Assembly (NCBI GenBank): GCA_964036155.1
Contig: OZ038423.1
Coordinates: 64,557,249-64,621,248 of the forward strand
Length of the DNA stretch: 64,000 bases
From: Diploscapter coronatus
Taxonomy: Eukaryota; Nematoda; Chromadorea; Rhabditida; Rhabditidae
Direction of reading: 5' to 3'
Position numbers and translations under genes: made by a program. Numbering within the stretch: the stretch's first letter is position 1; the number at the start of each line of letters is the position of its first letter. Positions 1 to 12,652 of the stretch are shown here, piece by piece. The notes under the pieces were generated by a model, which did no database searches, was not told the origin of the DNA, and was given only the letters and a program-made list of their open reading frames with translations.

Positions 1-204
1 CCGCTCTTTTCACGTCCTGACTTTGTCCTGCTTCACGCCTTCTGCCCTGCCTTCCCCCTTCCTTTTGCATCGATTTCTTCCATTTCGAAACTTCTGCTCC
101 AACCCCCTTGTCCTCTTCTTCCATTCAAGTCTCTTCCTTTCCTTCTCTGCTCTGTCCACTTTGTTGCAATTCATCATATTCGAATTCGAATTCGTTCAGA
201 GCAA
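1..204 (+). promoter_or_regulatory. Pyrimidine-rich 5' region of the stonin gene
   Basis: The + strand is strongly C/T-rich up to about position 160, then A/T-rich with a short alternating GAATTC run just before the start codon. No upstream gene or core promoter motif is recognised. An acceptor-like TTCGTTCAG ends at 199, six bases before the ATG at 205. This suggests trans-splicing or a 5' UTR intron end. The region is cut by the window edge. Confidence 0.35.
191..199 (+). other. Candidate trans-splice acceptor, stonin gene
   Basis: TTCGTTCAG lies immediately upstream of the ATG at 205 with no matching coding exon before it. This placement is typical of a spliced-leader acceptor in nematodes. 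It could equally be the 3' end of an intron in the 5' UTR. Confidence 0.35.
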
Positions 205-3200
205 ATGCAAATGGAGGCAGAAGAGAAGGAGCGCGCCAAGCAGCCGCAGCAGCAGCAGCAGAAGACGGCCGAAGAGACCAAGTCTAAGAAACTCGGCTTC
301 CATCCGAAGGTAATCCCTTTATCGAGTCAGGTCAGAGAGAAAACGCATTCGAATTGCAGCCTCCGACTGTCGAAATCACTTCCCCCGACGCTCCCCACAC
401 TGGAGTAAGTCGCTCAAAATTCCAGCCCGAGGAGTGTGGAATTGATTTCCCATTTCTCTGCCACCAGAACTTCTCTACCATTTCCCTCCCCTTTTCTGGC
501 CTTTCTCTCATTCATCGCATCATCTTCTCATCTTTCATTCCCGCCTTCTCTCTTCCTCTCACCGCAGCTCTTTTCTCTCTTCATTCTCCCACTTCCCATA
601 TCCAGTTACTTCATCCATTTTCAGCTTTTTGATTGGATAAAGCTTCTGCCAGAATCGTAAATTTGGCACATTTTTGTTTTTCGTCTTTTTTATTCCAATA
701 TCGCTATTTCAATTTCAGTGTTTCCACGACAACCCACAACCTGACGAAGAGCCTACTTTCTCTGAGGACATGCAGGAGGAGAGGAAGAAAGTCAAGAAGC
801 ATAAAAAGGAGAAGGAGAGGAAAGAATCCAAATCGGATGATGCTGCCAACGAGGCTAGGAAGCATTCAGTTTGAAAAATCTTGACGTTTATGTTTAGTCT
901 GCTAGTAAATCTCAGCCCGAACCGGAACAAGAACCAACCACAACGGTTGAACAACCAGAACCAGAAACTACTACGGTTGCAACTTCGGAAGTGAACCCAG
1001 CAGCTGAACAGAACGAATATAGTTACGATCAACAGCAAGCCGAACAAAGTGAATGGGATCCTAATGCTTACCCGGGTAAGTTATAATTTATCCTTTTCAT
1101 TTTACTAGGCTCTTTCTTTATGATTAATTTTCGATTTTTATGAGCATTTCGAATAAGGGCATTCAGAATTTAGATTCCCACTCCAAAAATTTCAATTTCT
1201 ATAGATTTTGGGCCTAAAATTCTTATTCCAAGCTCGGGAAAACTTTAATTACAACCCAACTTTGATTTTTCTTTTAAAAAACTGACCACTTTTGATATGA
1301 ATATTATTCTCCGAGTTATATGAGCTGTGATCAGCAATTTTTCTAACAAGTATTTGTACATTTATCGCATATAATAGAAATAGAGGCTTTAGTTATTGAA
1401 GCTAATGCGAAACTCCTCACGAAATTTTGAGAAACTCAAAAATTGTATAAAATGTATATTTCATCAATGTTCACATTTCAAGGCTATATCTGGAATTACG
1501 ACAAGCAGGAATGGGAAGTGGATCCGAATTACGTACCCTCTACTGAAGGAGAACAGGCAACTGCACATGATGCTAATCAATACTATGACTATTCGCAATA
1601 TGGGCAGGATTATCAAGGATACGATCAGAATTACCAGGTAAAACTTTGTTGATTTATTTTTTTATTATCGGACATTTTAAACCTCTTCTATTCTAGTGAG
1701 AAAAAAAACTTATGTAGGAATTTCCATTTCATACCATTTTAGTCGAGATTGAATGAAAATGAGGATTAGTTCTGGAAAGCAATTTTCAAACGAATGAAAA
1801 TTTTTCGATTAAATTGATTATTTTCAGGGTTATTACGACCAATCGGGACAGCAACAGCAGGAATATGCAGGATATGACCAATCAACTGGATATTCTCATG
1901 ATCAGTCTGCCTATGGACAAGACTATTCTGGATACGACCAAACAGCTTCTACTACTTATGAGTAAACCTTAAACATTTTATCATTGATTTCTAGCGATGC
2001 TGCTATCCATGATATTTTTATCACGGCAAAGAATTCAAATTTTGATAGTTTCCTGATTTTGAAGATTTGCAATTTACTAGATGAAAACTCAATTATGTAT
2101 TTTAGCCAACAACAACTTGCCTACAATTACGACTACCAAAATCAGACACAACCTTCTGCAGGATATGACCAAAATTATTCCTATGATTATGCAAATTACA
2201 ACAGCAATCAACCCTATTACACACAAGGTAAGAAGTTGTGTTATTTCTACCTGAAATATGGGATATGTTAAATTCCAGATCAGTCGTATGAGCAAACTGA
2301 GACAGCATCGAGTAATGACTACAACAATGCATCAGCAACGGTAGCAGGAAGTGAGCAACCCAATCAGCAGACCCTCGACTATCAGCCGGACTACCAACCG
2401 CCTCCCGTTTCCAATTATTCGTAAGTCACGAATAAATAAGTGAATAATTAACGCGATCCTTTTGACTTCTTTCAGAGCCCCCTCAAAAGACGATCCCTAT
2501 GCCTGGGGGAATCAACCAACGGCCTCTTCTCATGAGGCTGCAAAAGCCGAGCCTCCAAGTCGACCTGCACCGCCGCCTTCCAGACCAGAGCCTCCGAAGG
2601 CACAAACAGGTTAACAATTCGATAGACTTATACCATTTTGGTATCAAACATCATGCTTTCAATAATTTCCAAAATGCTCAGTAATTAGTCAGCATTTTCA
2701 TGAATATTTTTACCAAATTTGATCAGTATCAGAACCCAAACGTGTGAAGATCAGCTTTTATTTTGAACGAAAGATAAGAGTCGAAGAACTTTATTTCCAG
2801 ACTCATCTTCTGCCGCCGCCCCTCCGCCTCGACCACCCCCAGCTCGCCCTGCTCCCGCTCGACCTGCACCACCCTCTGCAGCTACAACTCAACCAAAAAA
2901 GGAAGAGGAGCCTGAAGAAGATGCCTGGACTAAATTCAAGAAAATGACCGAACAGGTTAACTTTAACAATATATTTTCTTAAATGTGTTTTTCAAAATTT
3001 AGGCATCTGCGTTGACCCAAAATGTGAAAGAGCAATTGAAGGAGTTGAGTGAGACTAGTGCAGTCAAAGATATCAAAGATGAATCATATCTCGCGAGCAT
3101 TGGGTTTGTGAATTACTTGAGTAACATTTTGTGGAAATCAATATTTTACAGCGGTGAACAAGGATATGTTCACGAGAACACACAACGAGAGATACAGCGA

Positions 3201-6200
3201 CTGATGGAGGAGAAGAGAAACGAGAAAATACTCAAGAAAAAGATGAAACGAGAAGGTATAGAGATTTCAAAATAATTTCTTTAAAATCATTGCCTTCTTA
3301 GAAAGTTCGACATTTGTTTCGAAAAAATATTTAGTGTGAGCATTGTGGGTGCTCACTTCTTGGAGACGCAAAGTGGGGTATGCCTTTGTGGGCGTGACCT
3401 AACGCACAGCGCAATAGTACAAGAAACAGCACAGGGAGCTACATCTTTGTGCTGCACTGCGCTGTGCATTATAGGTCACGTCCACAAAGGCATACCCCAC
3501 TTCGCGCCTCCAAGAGTTGGGCGTCAACAATGTATATAGAAGAGGACAAAATGCTCTAAACTTTCCAAATGTACTGTCTTCAAACTGACCAAAATTTTCA
3601 TTAAACCGACTTTTAGGAAAGAAAGGTCCAGAGAAAGTGTACAATCCAGACGAGGAAGACGATATGGACAGGAAGGCACAGGAATTGGCAATGAAAATGG
3701 CCGCAATGCGGTCTGATATTGGAGTGAGTCATTCGGATCAACTACTAAACTTTCGTTTGTTCGCTTTTCAGGACTGGAAACCTCCTCCCGGAGTAGAATT
3801 GCCCCCTACCCCGGCACCGATGCCTCCTAAACCAGAGCGAGCTGCTGAGATCGCGCGAGAAGAATCGATGTCCGCTATTCCGCCAAGGAAAAGGTGAGAT
3901 TTTTGCATCTAAAGCTGAGCAACAGTTTATGGTTTTATTTTTTATGTGACTCGCAAAGTACGATCTAAGCGAAACTTGTGCCTATCCGGGCGGATCCGGG
4001 CGGGTCGGCAATTCTGTGAATTGCCTATCGGTATGCCGCTCTGCCCAGATAGGCAATTCAATCCGAGTGGACCCGAGTCGGTCGGCAGCCTGGCCCGAGT
4101 TGGTCGGCAGTTATCCGAGTCGGTCGGCAATTCAATCCGAGTTGGTCGGCAGTTTTACCAGATAAAAATTGCCGACCAACACGGATCCGAGCGGATTGGT
4201 GTTGGTCGGCAAAAAACTGCCGACATCCGCCCGGATCGGCCCGGATAGGCACAAGTTTCGCTGAGATGAAACCCACTTTTGCTTATTATCCACGAAATTG
4301 TTGGAAAAGAATGGAATAGTAATTATTGTTTCACACATGATTTTTCCAAGTTTTATTTATCAATTATATTTTCAGAAGCTCGATAAAAGATGCGCAACAG
4401 AATTCTGGTGGCTCACTCGAACTGCCCGCTCATTTGGCTGCACAGCAAATGGACAGCGTCACTCCGAAAGGCGATTTCGCACCCGATGACCCGATCCTCT
4501 CAGCACCTGCCTGGGCTGACTTTGAATCCTCTGATCCTGTTCTGCCTCCTTCTGAAAGTGGATTCTTCAGCAACAAGGTAGAATTTTGCACTTTTATCGA
4601 AGTGCTGGATTGATTGAAAAGATATTGAAATTTTTTCATCACTATTTGTTTTTATTTTATGACCATTTAGACATTCTCAGTCTGATGATACGTACACCAT
4701 CTCTGATTATAGTTTTCGTTTTAATAAAAAATTCTTTCACCTATCAAAAATCCACATGAGAAGACTTAATAATCTAAATTTTGCATTACTTTCTGATCAG
4801 CCTAATGATTAGGATCAATCTGGTGAGGCCTACGACCCGTTCATCGTGCAGCCAATCAATCTCAAGCCAGCCGCTCCCGCAGATCCATTCGCTCCTGCAG
4901 AGCCGAGTCTTATCGATGAGGTTGGTTTAAATCTATTCTTTAATTTCATGAAGACCATCTTTTTCTTCCAGAACTACGACCCATTTGCTGTTCGACCCGT
5001 AGAAGATATCGTCGCTGCTGCAAAGGCAAAGGCAGAAGAGGCAGTCGATACAAATGAGGAGGAGTACTTCGGAGGAGAACGGTAAGCTGATTTGGCTGTT
5101 CTCCGAGTTTATTAGATTCTTGCCACCTAAGAAAAGATCTAAATAGGATCTTTAGATAAGATAAGAATCTTCTATGGCAATATCATTCTCATTTCAGTCA
5201 TTCACCTGCCCTTTCTACACCAACACCCGAAGGCGAAAGTCCATTGAGTCAGAGGCCGAACAGGTTCGAGGATGAATTCAAATGCGAAGTAAGAAAGTCA
5301 ATCTCATTCCCATTCTACTGTGTTCTTTCCAGGGAATGGATTTGGAAACCCCCACACCGCTCTATGATGAGGACGATTCGGTGCCTTTGGACGATTTCAT
5401 GCCTAAATTTAGCGGAGATGGGTGGGAGTTGATGTTGAGACATCCAATCAAGAAAAAGTCCTTCATGGCAGAGAGGTACTGGAAGCCCTGCTATGTGAGG
5501 ATGAACGGAAACACTCTCTACGTATACAATGCAAAGACTGACCCTAAACCTATTCATGTGAGTTGTCTTCAACACTTTTCATTATCATAACTATAAAATT
5601 CCCAATTCTTATTCAATTCATCATGGCACATGAACTAAAATAGATATCCATTTTGATGAAATTATGCAGAAGTTTCCCTCTTCCATGATTTTTTACTATC
5701 GAAGGTATTTTATTTTCTAGGTAAACCTTGTACAACTGATAAGATTTTCTCGCAATTCTGATCCTAGATCGTGAGAAAATTCTAATCCCGATTTGTCTGA
5801 TTATATAAAAGTTCAAATATCGAATTTTTCTGTATTCAAAATTCCAAAACTTCGGTATCTAACGAAAGGAAATTTAGATTTTTAATTTCCTAAATGAACA
5901 ACTTCTAGCACGATTAAAGTTTTCGATACTCAATTATAGTTCGTTACTAGCAATATTGTATAGGAAAATCTTACTATGTTTTTTTTCGAAAAAATAATAG
6001 AATCACATTTTTAAGGAACTTTTGCTACAAGCCACCTATTCTCTGTCCGACACAACTCTGCAAGCCTACGATGTCTATGGCAAAATTCACACGGTCAAAT
6101 TGCAATATGTACAATACAAAGAGAAAGTCGGAATTAGACCGGGTACGTTCATTTGTCGAGTTTAGCGAAAACTAAACAAATTCAGGTCAAATATCTCGTC

Positions 6201-8413
6201 TAATGGAAGGTCATGTAACCAAGTATGGGATGCCTCTAGAGCACTCTGCGCAGTGTAATGTTTTGCTCAAATTCGGCTCTCTCAATGCAGCTGAACTTCA
6301 ATCCTTCGTGCATTGTGTAGAAGACATTCTTTTCCACTGCTCAATTCAAAGGACGACCAAACCTGTCTACAAACAAGACGAAGTCCAAATCCACTGCTAC
6401 GACGAATATTCGGCTTATGTGGACAAAGATGGCGTCGTATCTGATCAGCGGGCCAGAGTCCGTATGTTCTGTCTCGCATTTGTCACTGGATCTCCATTCC
6501 TGGAGATAGGCTTGAATGATAGAAGGAGGCAGGGCAAGGAGATCGTGAGGAGGAAGGACATCCTACCGATGTACACTGAGAGGTGGATTCGATTCGAGAA
6601 TCTCGAGTTCCACTCGATTGTCGACAAGAAGGCCTTCGACGAAGAGCAGGTCATTCGATTCAGTCCACCCGACGGCTCGTTCATGGAGGTAATGCGATTC
6701 CGAATTCGGCCGCCCAGGAACAGGGAAAAGGTCCTAACTGTGAAGGCACTCATGAAGATTGCTGGGTCGAAAGTGGAAATAAGAATGGAAGCGATGGCTG
6801 CTGCACAGATCGAGAAGAACAGAGGAGGCAAGACGACCAGAAGGCAGATTCCCTGTGAGGACATCGTCATTCGATTTCCTATTCCCGAAGCGTGGATCTA
6901 CATTTTCCGGGAAGAGAGACATTGGGGAGTTGGCTCTGTGCACTCGAAGAAGCTGCGGCCCGGCAAGGTGAAGAATCTGAAGGACAGACTACTTGGGGCA
7001 GTGCAGTCGAATGAGGCTAATCTGATCGAGGTGGCCATCGGAGAGGCCAAATACGAGCACGTTTATCGATCACTCGTGTGGAGAATCCCTCGTCTGCCCG
7101 AGAAACATCACGCTGCTTACAAAGTACACCTGTTGAAGTGCAGATTCGAGTTATCCTCGTTCGACCTGATGCCCGAGACTTTCCTGCCACAGATCGAGGT
7201 CGACTTCACAATGCCGTTGGCCACGGTGTCCAACACAGTCGTGCGCAGCGTCTCTGTCGAGCAGCACGAGGATTCCGACAGAGTCGAGAAGTTCGTTCGA
7301 TATGTTGCCAAGTGCCAATACAAGGTTGGATTTCATACTATTGTGGGCGTCCAATTCCTGAAGGCGCAAAGTGAGGTGTGCCTTTGTGGGCGGAGCCCAA
7401 TGCACATTGCAGTACAGCATAACAGTCCATCTGCCTTCGCTTTGTTGCTGTTCATTAGGCTTCGTCCACAAAAGCATACCTCACTTTGCACCTTCAGGAA
7501 TTGGACGCCCACAATGGTTGAATTTCTATCAATTTGTATTTCAGGTGGCAATTGACTATGTGCAGTGTGCAGACTTGGACATCGACACGAAAGATCCTTC
7601 AGTGAATCCCGAGAAGGCAGATGCAGCTGTGCCTGACATGCATCAGCCTGTCTTCCATCCCGATAGTAACAGGGATGTTCATGAAGGGTGAGCAAGGACT
7701 TTTCTCAAAATAATATTTGGAAAGAACTCATTAGATTCAATTCTATTTTTGCAACCCTATGAAATATAATAGTCGAAGAATTTACAGTGTTACAGAAATA
7801 ATTTTATCGATTTTTTCTGGAAAAGTTTTAGACTTGTAAGATCATAAATTTAAAAGACGAAGAAGAAAAACACTGATCTAAACGTGATGAAACTTAGAGA
7901 TGTAGAAATTTAGATTTTAGAATCCAAATATTTTATTTATTTATTTTTTAATTCTAAAATCCAAATTGCGTCACTTATGATGTCAAATTAGCGGAGTAAT
8001 CTTGTCATATCCTGCATCAAAGACTTTGATTTGAGATTTGACCGAATGACAAAAAGGCGACATGCTTTACGTTCTCATTTAATTTTTCCATCCGCTTCTG
8101 TCAGTTCGTAAATCCAGAAACGCATTTCATCATTTAGTAAATTTGCACTTTTCATTCGGTCTAATCCAGGCTTCCAGATTATTGCGGAGTATTAATATAA
8201 TTTTTAAATCTTCGATAAGTTTTCCTAGCAAATGGCTTTAATATCTAAACTCAATTTAAGACGATCATTCATAAATTCAGATATCGAATAGATTTCAACG
8301 AGTCTGAATTCGGCGGCCCTCCTCGAACTGCAGATTCTTCGTCAGACGAAGAGGATGACAAGCCACACAAAATGCCTATTATCCAAATCGATATGAAGAA
8401 CTATGGATATTAG
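205..8413 (+). CDS. unc-41: Stonin / UNC-41-like endocytic adaptor, 22 exons
   Basis: Stonins are cytosolic AP-2-associated adaptors that sort synaptotagmin during synaptic vesicle endocytosis. Exons: 205-309, 719-868, 898-1075, 1483-1637, 1828-1961, 2106-2227, 2279-2420, 2476-2609, 2801-2955, 3003-3103, 3152-3255, 3617-3723, 3772-3893, 4376-4577, 4813-4920, 4972-5081, 5198-5288, 5333-5557, 6016-6142, 6186-7324, 7545-7687, 8281-8413; the joined frame is intact, about 1328 residues. The N-terminus is charged and Q-rich, then Tyr/Gln/Asn-rich at about 125-330, then Pro-rich. DPF motifs, which bind AP-2 appendages, lie near residues 645, 661 and 676. A stonin homology domain (about 760-905) precedes a mu homology domain (about 915-1290), both largely in the 1139-nt exon. 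The length fits the long nematode UNC-41 rather than mammalian stonin 2. The first two junctions are the least certain, and the donor at 869 is a weak GTTTGA. Confidence 0.88.
3341..3532. mobile_element. Palindromic MITE-like element, copy 1 (stonin intron)
   Basis: The two halves are inverted copies of each other. The left arm begins CATTGTGGGTGCTCACTTC, and the reverse complement of the right end begins CATTGTTGACGCCCAACTC; both continue into an AAGTGGGGTATGCCTTTGTG block and GTGACCTA. It lies wholly inside the intron 3256-3616, has no coding capacity, and resembles the element at 7340-7515. Non-autonomous foldback or MITE is the best description; target-site duplications are not clear. Confidence 0.7.
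3969..4262. mobile_element. Foldback element with internal GGTCGGCA repeats
   Basis: The element sits in stonin intron 3894-4375. Both ends read GCGAAACTTGTGCCTATCC in opposite orientation and continue with GGGC and GGATCCGGGCGG-like sequence. The centre carries at least six copies, on one or other strand, of a GTTGGTCGGCA / GAGTCGGTCGGCA unit. It is far more GC-rich than the surrounding intron, which marks it as inserted. It has no coding capacity. Confidence 0.7.
7340..7515. mobile_element. Palindromic MITE-like element, copy 2 (stonin intron)
   Basis: The ends are ATTGTGGGCGTCCAATTCCTG and its inverted copy, and the arms share AAAGTGAGGTRTGCYTTTGTGG with the element at 3341-3532. It fills most of the 220-nt intron 7325-7544. 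The upstream exon frame stays open through the whole element and stops only at about 7555, just inside the next exon. Confidence 0.7.
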
Positions 8414-10109
8414 TCGATGCAGCAATTCAGCTGATGTGCTATTTCACTTGCAGTTACTTGAGCTTCGTTTTTCTTTGCTACTTTCATTTATTCAGAAGCG
8501 CTAATTTATTGTTACCAATATTTAGAAGTTTATAAATGTTAAATTTAATTATTTACTATTTAGAGTAGAGTAAGATTGTCGCTGCTTTTCTACGCTAGAT
8601 TTGGAAATATTTCTTTCGGATACTCAACAATTCACTGCAATTTACAAGGATTATTGCCCTTTCTCGTTCTCACTCTCAATTTTTGTTGATCTCACAAGAA
8701 TATTCCTCTAGATTGTCCTTCATACGAAATTCACTAATTTATTGATCTCAGCAATAATTTTATATATGATCACATCGGTTGTGTGTTTTAAATTTTATTA
8801 ATTTATTTTTATTTATTTATTCGCAGATATGTTGTTAGATTTTTTCTTATAATTTATTGCAGATGACTAAAGCATAAATTAGTTTCTTTCCTTGTCTTTT
8901 AATTTTAAGTTCATAATCAAACCAGGAAAAAAGATAATAATCATAGCAAAAGCTAATGTTTTAATTGCGCATAATTTCCACCCTTAAAACTCTAAATATA
9001 ACCTGCTTATGGTGGTATTTCTGGAAAGAGTAAATGTGTTTGTTTGAAGCAGTATTGGCATTTAGGCAGTATGACAGAGTGCGTCATTCGCAATTCGCAA
9101 TTCGCAATGGGCCAATCGATGGCAATGCGGGCAACGCGGCACTGCTTCGTGTTGTCTGCGCTCTCTCCCCTCTCCCCTTCCCTGCCCTGCCCTCCTTGCG
9201 TATCTTACGACTTTGCGCGCCCAGCCACGCAATAATCGATGGGCCCCCTGCTTGCAGGGGAAAAGGGTTGCCTCTGCCCATTTTGCATTTTGCGCAGTGT
9301 CATCTATCTGCCTTGCTGCTTACGTATTCATTTCCAACTGCGCGTATTAGTCTCTATCACGTCGTTTTCAATTCGTCCGTTTCGTTCGCTTATTTTCATC
9401 CCTGCGCCCCTCTTTGATCGAAGATTATCGCGCAAAATATTAGCGTTTCTTCTCGGAAAGTCTTATTTTTAAATGTCGATTTCATGTCGTTTGGAAGTGG
9501 CTTTATTTTCGCTAAGAACGCTAGTTTACTGTTGCGTAGCTACTTTTCTTCTAATTCCATCTTCCCGCCTTTATTATCCTCCAAGATTTGGCGCAATACA
9601 TTTTTGACATACTCTTCTTTCCGTCTTTCATAGCGATATGCCTAAATCTAAATAAATCTAGTATTTTAAAACTACAATTTCATCATATAGGTTATTTTAT
9701 GTCGCTCATATTTTTACATTAGGCTCGAAAAATGCTGAAGTTTTAAGGAAGCAAGTTCAGAATATGGTCATGTTCCATCTAACCTATCTTTGCTTCTTTT
9801 AAGTTAGCGATGTCGTAAAGCTAGTCGATTGTTTGAATCCTATTTCTCCCTAAAGACGCATATTATCTCTTATGATGCTCTGCGTCATTACATTATTTAG
9901 ATCCTATGACGCAATGACGTAAAATTGTGCTTTGCTATTTTAGCCTTCGTATTGATAGTCAAGCTTAGCTTTCTCTATTATTGCCTCCAATATTTTGTGC
10001 ACCATATAATTTTATCACAAGAGCTAAAGAAATATATCGACAATTATTCTACCTTTTTCTTTGGAAAAGTTGATCTAAACATTAACGTATTTAGTAGTCT
10101 GTAATTATC
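8414..10109. other. Intergenic: 3' end of stonin gene and upstream of MADF gene
   Basis: About 1.7 kb without a supportable gene. The first 600 bases are A/T-rich and fit a 3' UTR and flank; no canonical AATAAA close to the stop stands out. Around 9080-9300 the base composition changes to C/T- and GC-rich, with a short direct repeat (CGCAATT three times near 9088-9110). Open frames here are low-complexity and lack splice or homology support. Confidence 0.5.
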
Positions 10110-12652
10110 ATGAGCAAAGAAGAGCTTGACGTTTTGACTGACGATGCAGCTGAAGAGACTTCGTTTGTAGGCGAAACAACTTCAAGCAAAATATCGGTGA
10201 GATGAATATGAAGTCGAAAATTATCAAATTATTTCAAGCCTTCTGGATTCACGAGTGATGAAAAGTTCGAAATGGCTCTCATGGAGAAAGTCAAGAAGAA
10301 TGAATGTCTCTATAACAGGTGAGAGCCAACCTAGGGAGAAACTAAGTCAGAATGGTCGTGCGACCTACCCCTATTATATTTCCTCCACAATTTCGTATCT
10401 CTAACTTTTAATTTTCAAAAATGTTCTCCACTCGTAATGAAGCCATAACCTAGACTTTACCCGTGTAACCTACCTCCCGTATATTTTTTGAGTCTGACTC
10501 AAATTCTCCTTATGTTTGGGGTGATAATTACTTCTATGAATATTTTCATTCGAGAATCTCGATATTCAGAGCTCATCCTCATCACAAAATGACGGATTAC
10601 AAACTAAGCGTGTGGAACCAGATTGCAAAGGAATTGAATGTCGTCGGGGCGACTGGAGTTGAGGTTGAAAGGAAATGGCGACACATGAGGTAAAAAAATA
10701 GATGAAAGAAAAATTGATATCTAATTTTCAGAGATCGATATGTCCGAATTAAGAAGGCGAGTCATAGTGGGAAGACACTCAAAAACACTGATAAATGGTA
10801 TTATTACGTGAAGAAGATGGACTTCCTCGACCCCTACATCGAGCACAGAAGAAGAAGAAGGAAGTCATTCGCTTCAGGTATGCTAATTTGATAAATTTAT
10901 TCAGAAACTCTCGCTTCGTACGATATCACATGTTCTCTTAATGTCTAAATAGGCTAATGATGTAAATATTACGAACTATGTAAGATGTGCCTAATTAAAT
11001 ACAATTCAAAAATATTTTTATACAATTTGCAAAGTATGTACAAGGTCGTCGGAATTACAGTCCGATGTTTATTCGTAGTGCAGGCTAATTTCTTTGCGAA
11101 ATCAAGATATGTTGTTCCCAAAACAAACCTAGAGAGAGAGCAATCCTCAGATACTTCGTGCGACCTACTCCTTAGTTTATTTTCGTCTAGCGAAAGTGCT
11201 CCCTAGATCTGTCCCGAAATGATATCTAAACATGGTATAGTCTTCAAGATGGCTAGCATTAAACAGTTTGTGCCAGTAATTTTCATTCTATCATGAAAAC
11301 CTTATATTCTTAGATAATTAAAAGAAATTAGAAATTGGGCAGTATTTATGAATCATCCTGTAAAGAGTAATGATAAAACTCGGAAAAAACATTACTATTC
11401 TGAAATTTTGACAGCACATATGGTTGTGTTTGTTGTGTTTATTCAAAATAATTAATGCTCTCAAAGCGGATACGGTGTAATGATCTAATGTGTTTCAGAT
11501 GGGTCTGACCACGGCGGAAGTGAGTATGGAGAAGAAATAGTGCCGGAGAGAACTGTGGATCCAATGCTGAATGATTTCTATGAGAGCTTCATCAAAAACG
11601 CGTGCAAATCGACGCCTGAAAGAGTCAATATCAATGTTACAATTGGAGGTGAAACTGCAGAATCAACTGAAGTGACGCATGATAAGAAAGAAACTGTTAC
11701 TCTTCTCGATACGGTAAGATTTTCTTCCTAAAGTTGCCAGTGTATCTAGAGTCCTCAAGCTCCGCCCCTTTGCGAAAATGCGTTTATGGTAGAAACGTGG
11801 TAATTTGAAGCGGAAAATTTGGGAAGGAAGTACCCTTTAAACCCAATATGTCTCGAATAACACCATCTAATTCGATGATAAACACGATAAAATGATCCTG
11901 TGCAAAAAGCCAAGTTAAAATACCCGCGCAAACAATATTTCATTTGCGAAAAGGTTTTCATTTTGGGTGATGGATTTTTTTCGACCAGGGAATTAAAAAA
12001 AAGATTTCCTTCACAGAATTTTTATTTACAACTCAGATCACCTCTCTGTTTAAAAAGTTTATCCAAAATGCGATTTGGAAAATCTACTTGGGAACCCTAA
12101 TTATATCGAGCTCGAAAATGAAGAAAGGAGAATAATTACAATTCAAAATTAACTCTATTTTGCTCTAATAAATTGTGAAGTAGTTCCGAAAATTCGAAGT
12201 CCGTTCTTTTCTAAATTTATGATCTAGTGAACTGAGTTTTAAGATCATGATGATACTTCAGAGGAATTGACAATCTCTGTAGATGAAAGCTTCCGTAGCT
12301 CTCTATAATTTTCTAAAACTAATTGATTTTCATATTTCAGTTGATGACTGATGACAGTCGAGCACCTCCAGCCCTGCCTTCTCCTTCGCCTTCACAGTTA
12401 CCTGTCGAATCACCTGCCGCCAAAAGGGTTCGAGCAATAGAGCCGTCGATGGAAAGAGGAAGGGGCAGAGATACGGCAACCACGGGGGAGAATTCCGAAG
12501 TGACGCATTTCGTGCGGTCGATCGAGAAGTCGCTCGCTACGATGGATCAGAGAACCTTTGCCTGGGCCAGATTCGAGATCTCTCGCGTCATTTTTCAGTG
12601 CCAATTCGGTGCAGAAGTCGCCAAAAATAGTGTTATCAATCATCATATCTAA
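10110..12652 (+). CDS. MADF-BESS domain DNA-binding protein
   Basis: Six exons: 10110-10196, 10239-10318, 10570-10689, 10732-10877, 11499-11713, 12341-12652; 319 residues with intact frame. Residues about 30-145 form a MADF (Myb/SANT-like) domain: an N-terminal helix with FEMALMEKVKKN, then VWNQIAKELN, then VERKWRHMRDRYVR, and DKWYYYVKKMDFLDPYI. A basic RRRRRK run follows. The C-terminal helix beginning HFVRSIEKSL (about 272) resembles a BESS motif, a protein-interaction helix found in many MADF proteins. Between them are an acidic stretch and a Ser/Pro-rich linker with a possible nuclear signal (AAKRVRA). Such proteins are nuclear transcription regulators; target genes cannot be inferred. 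The start is the first ATG in an otherwise stop-containing upstream region and has no clear acceptor before it. Confidence 0.82.

Noticed and set aside
6445..6870. 141-codon minus-strand frame within the stonin mu homology domain
   Set aside because: Shadow of the long conserved + strand exon.
9088..9110. Three CGCAATT repeats
   Set aside because: Too short to mean more than a local slippage repeat.
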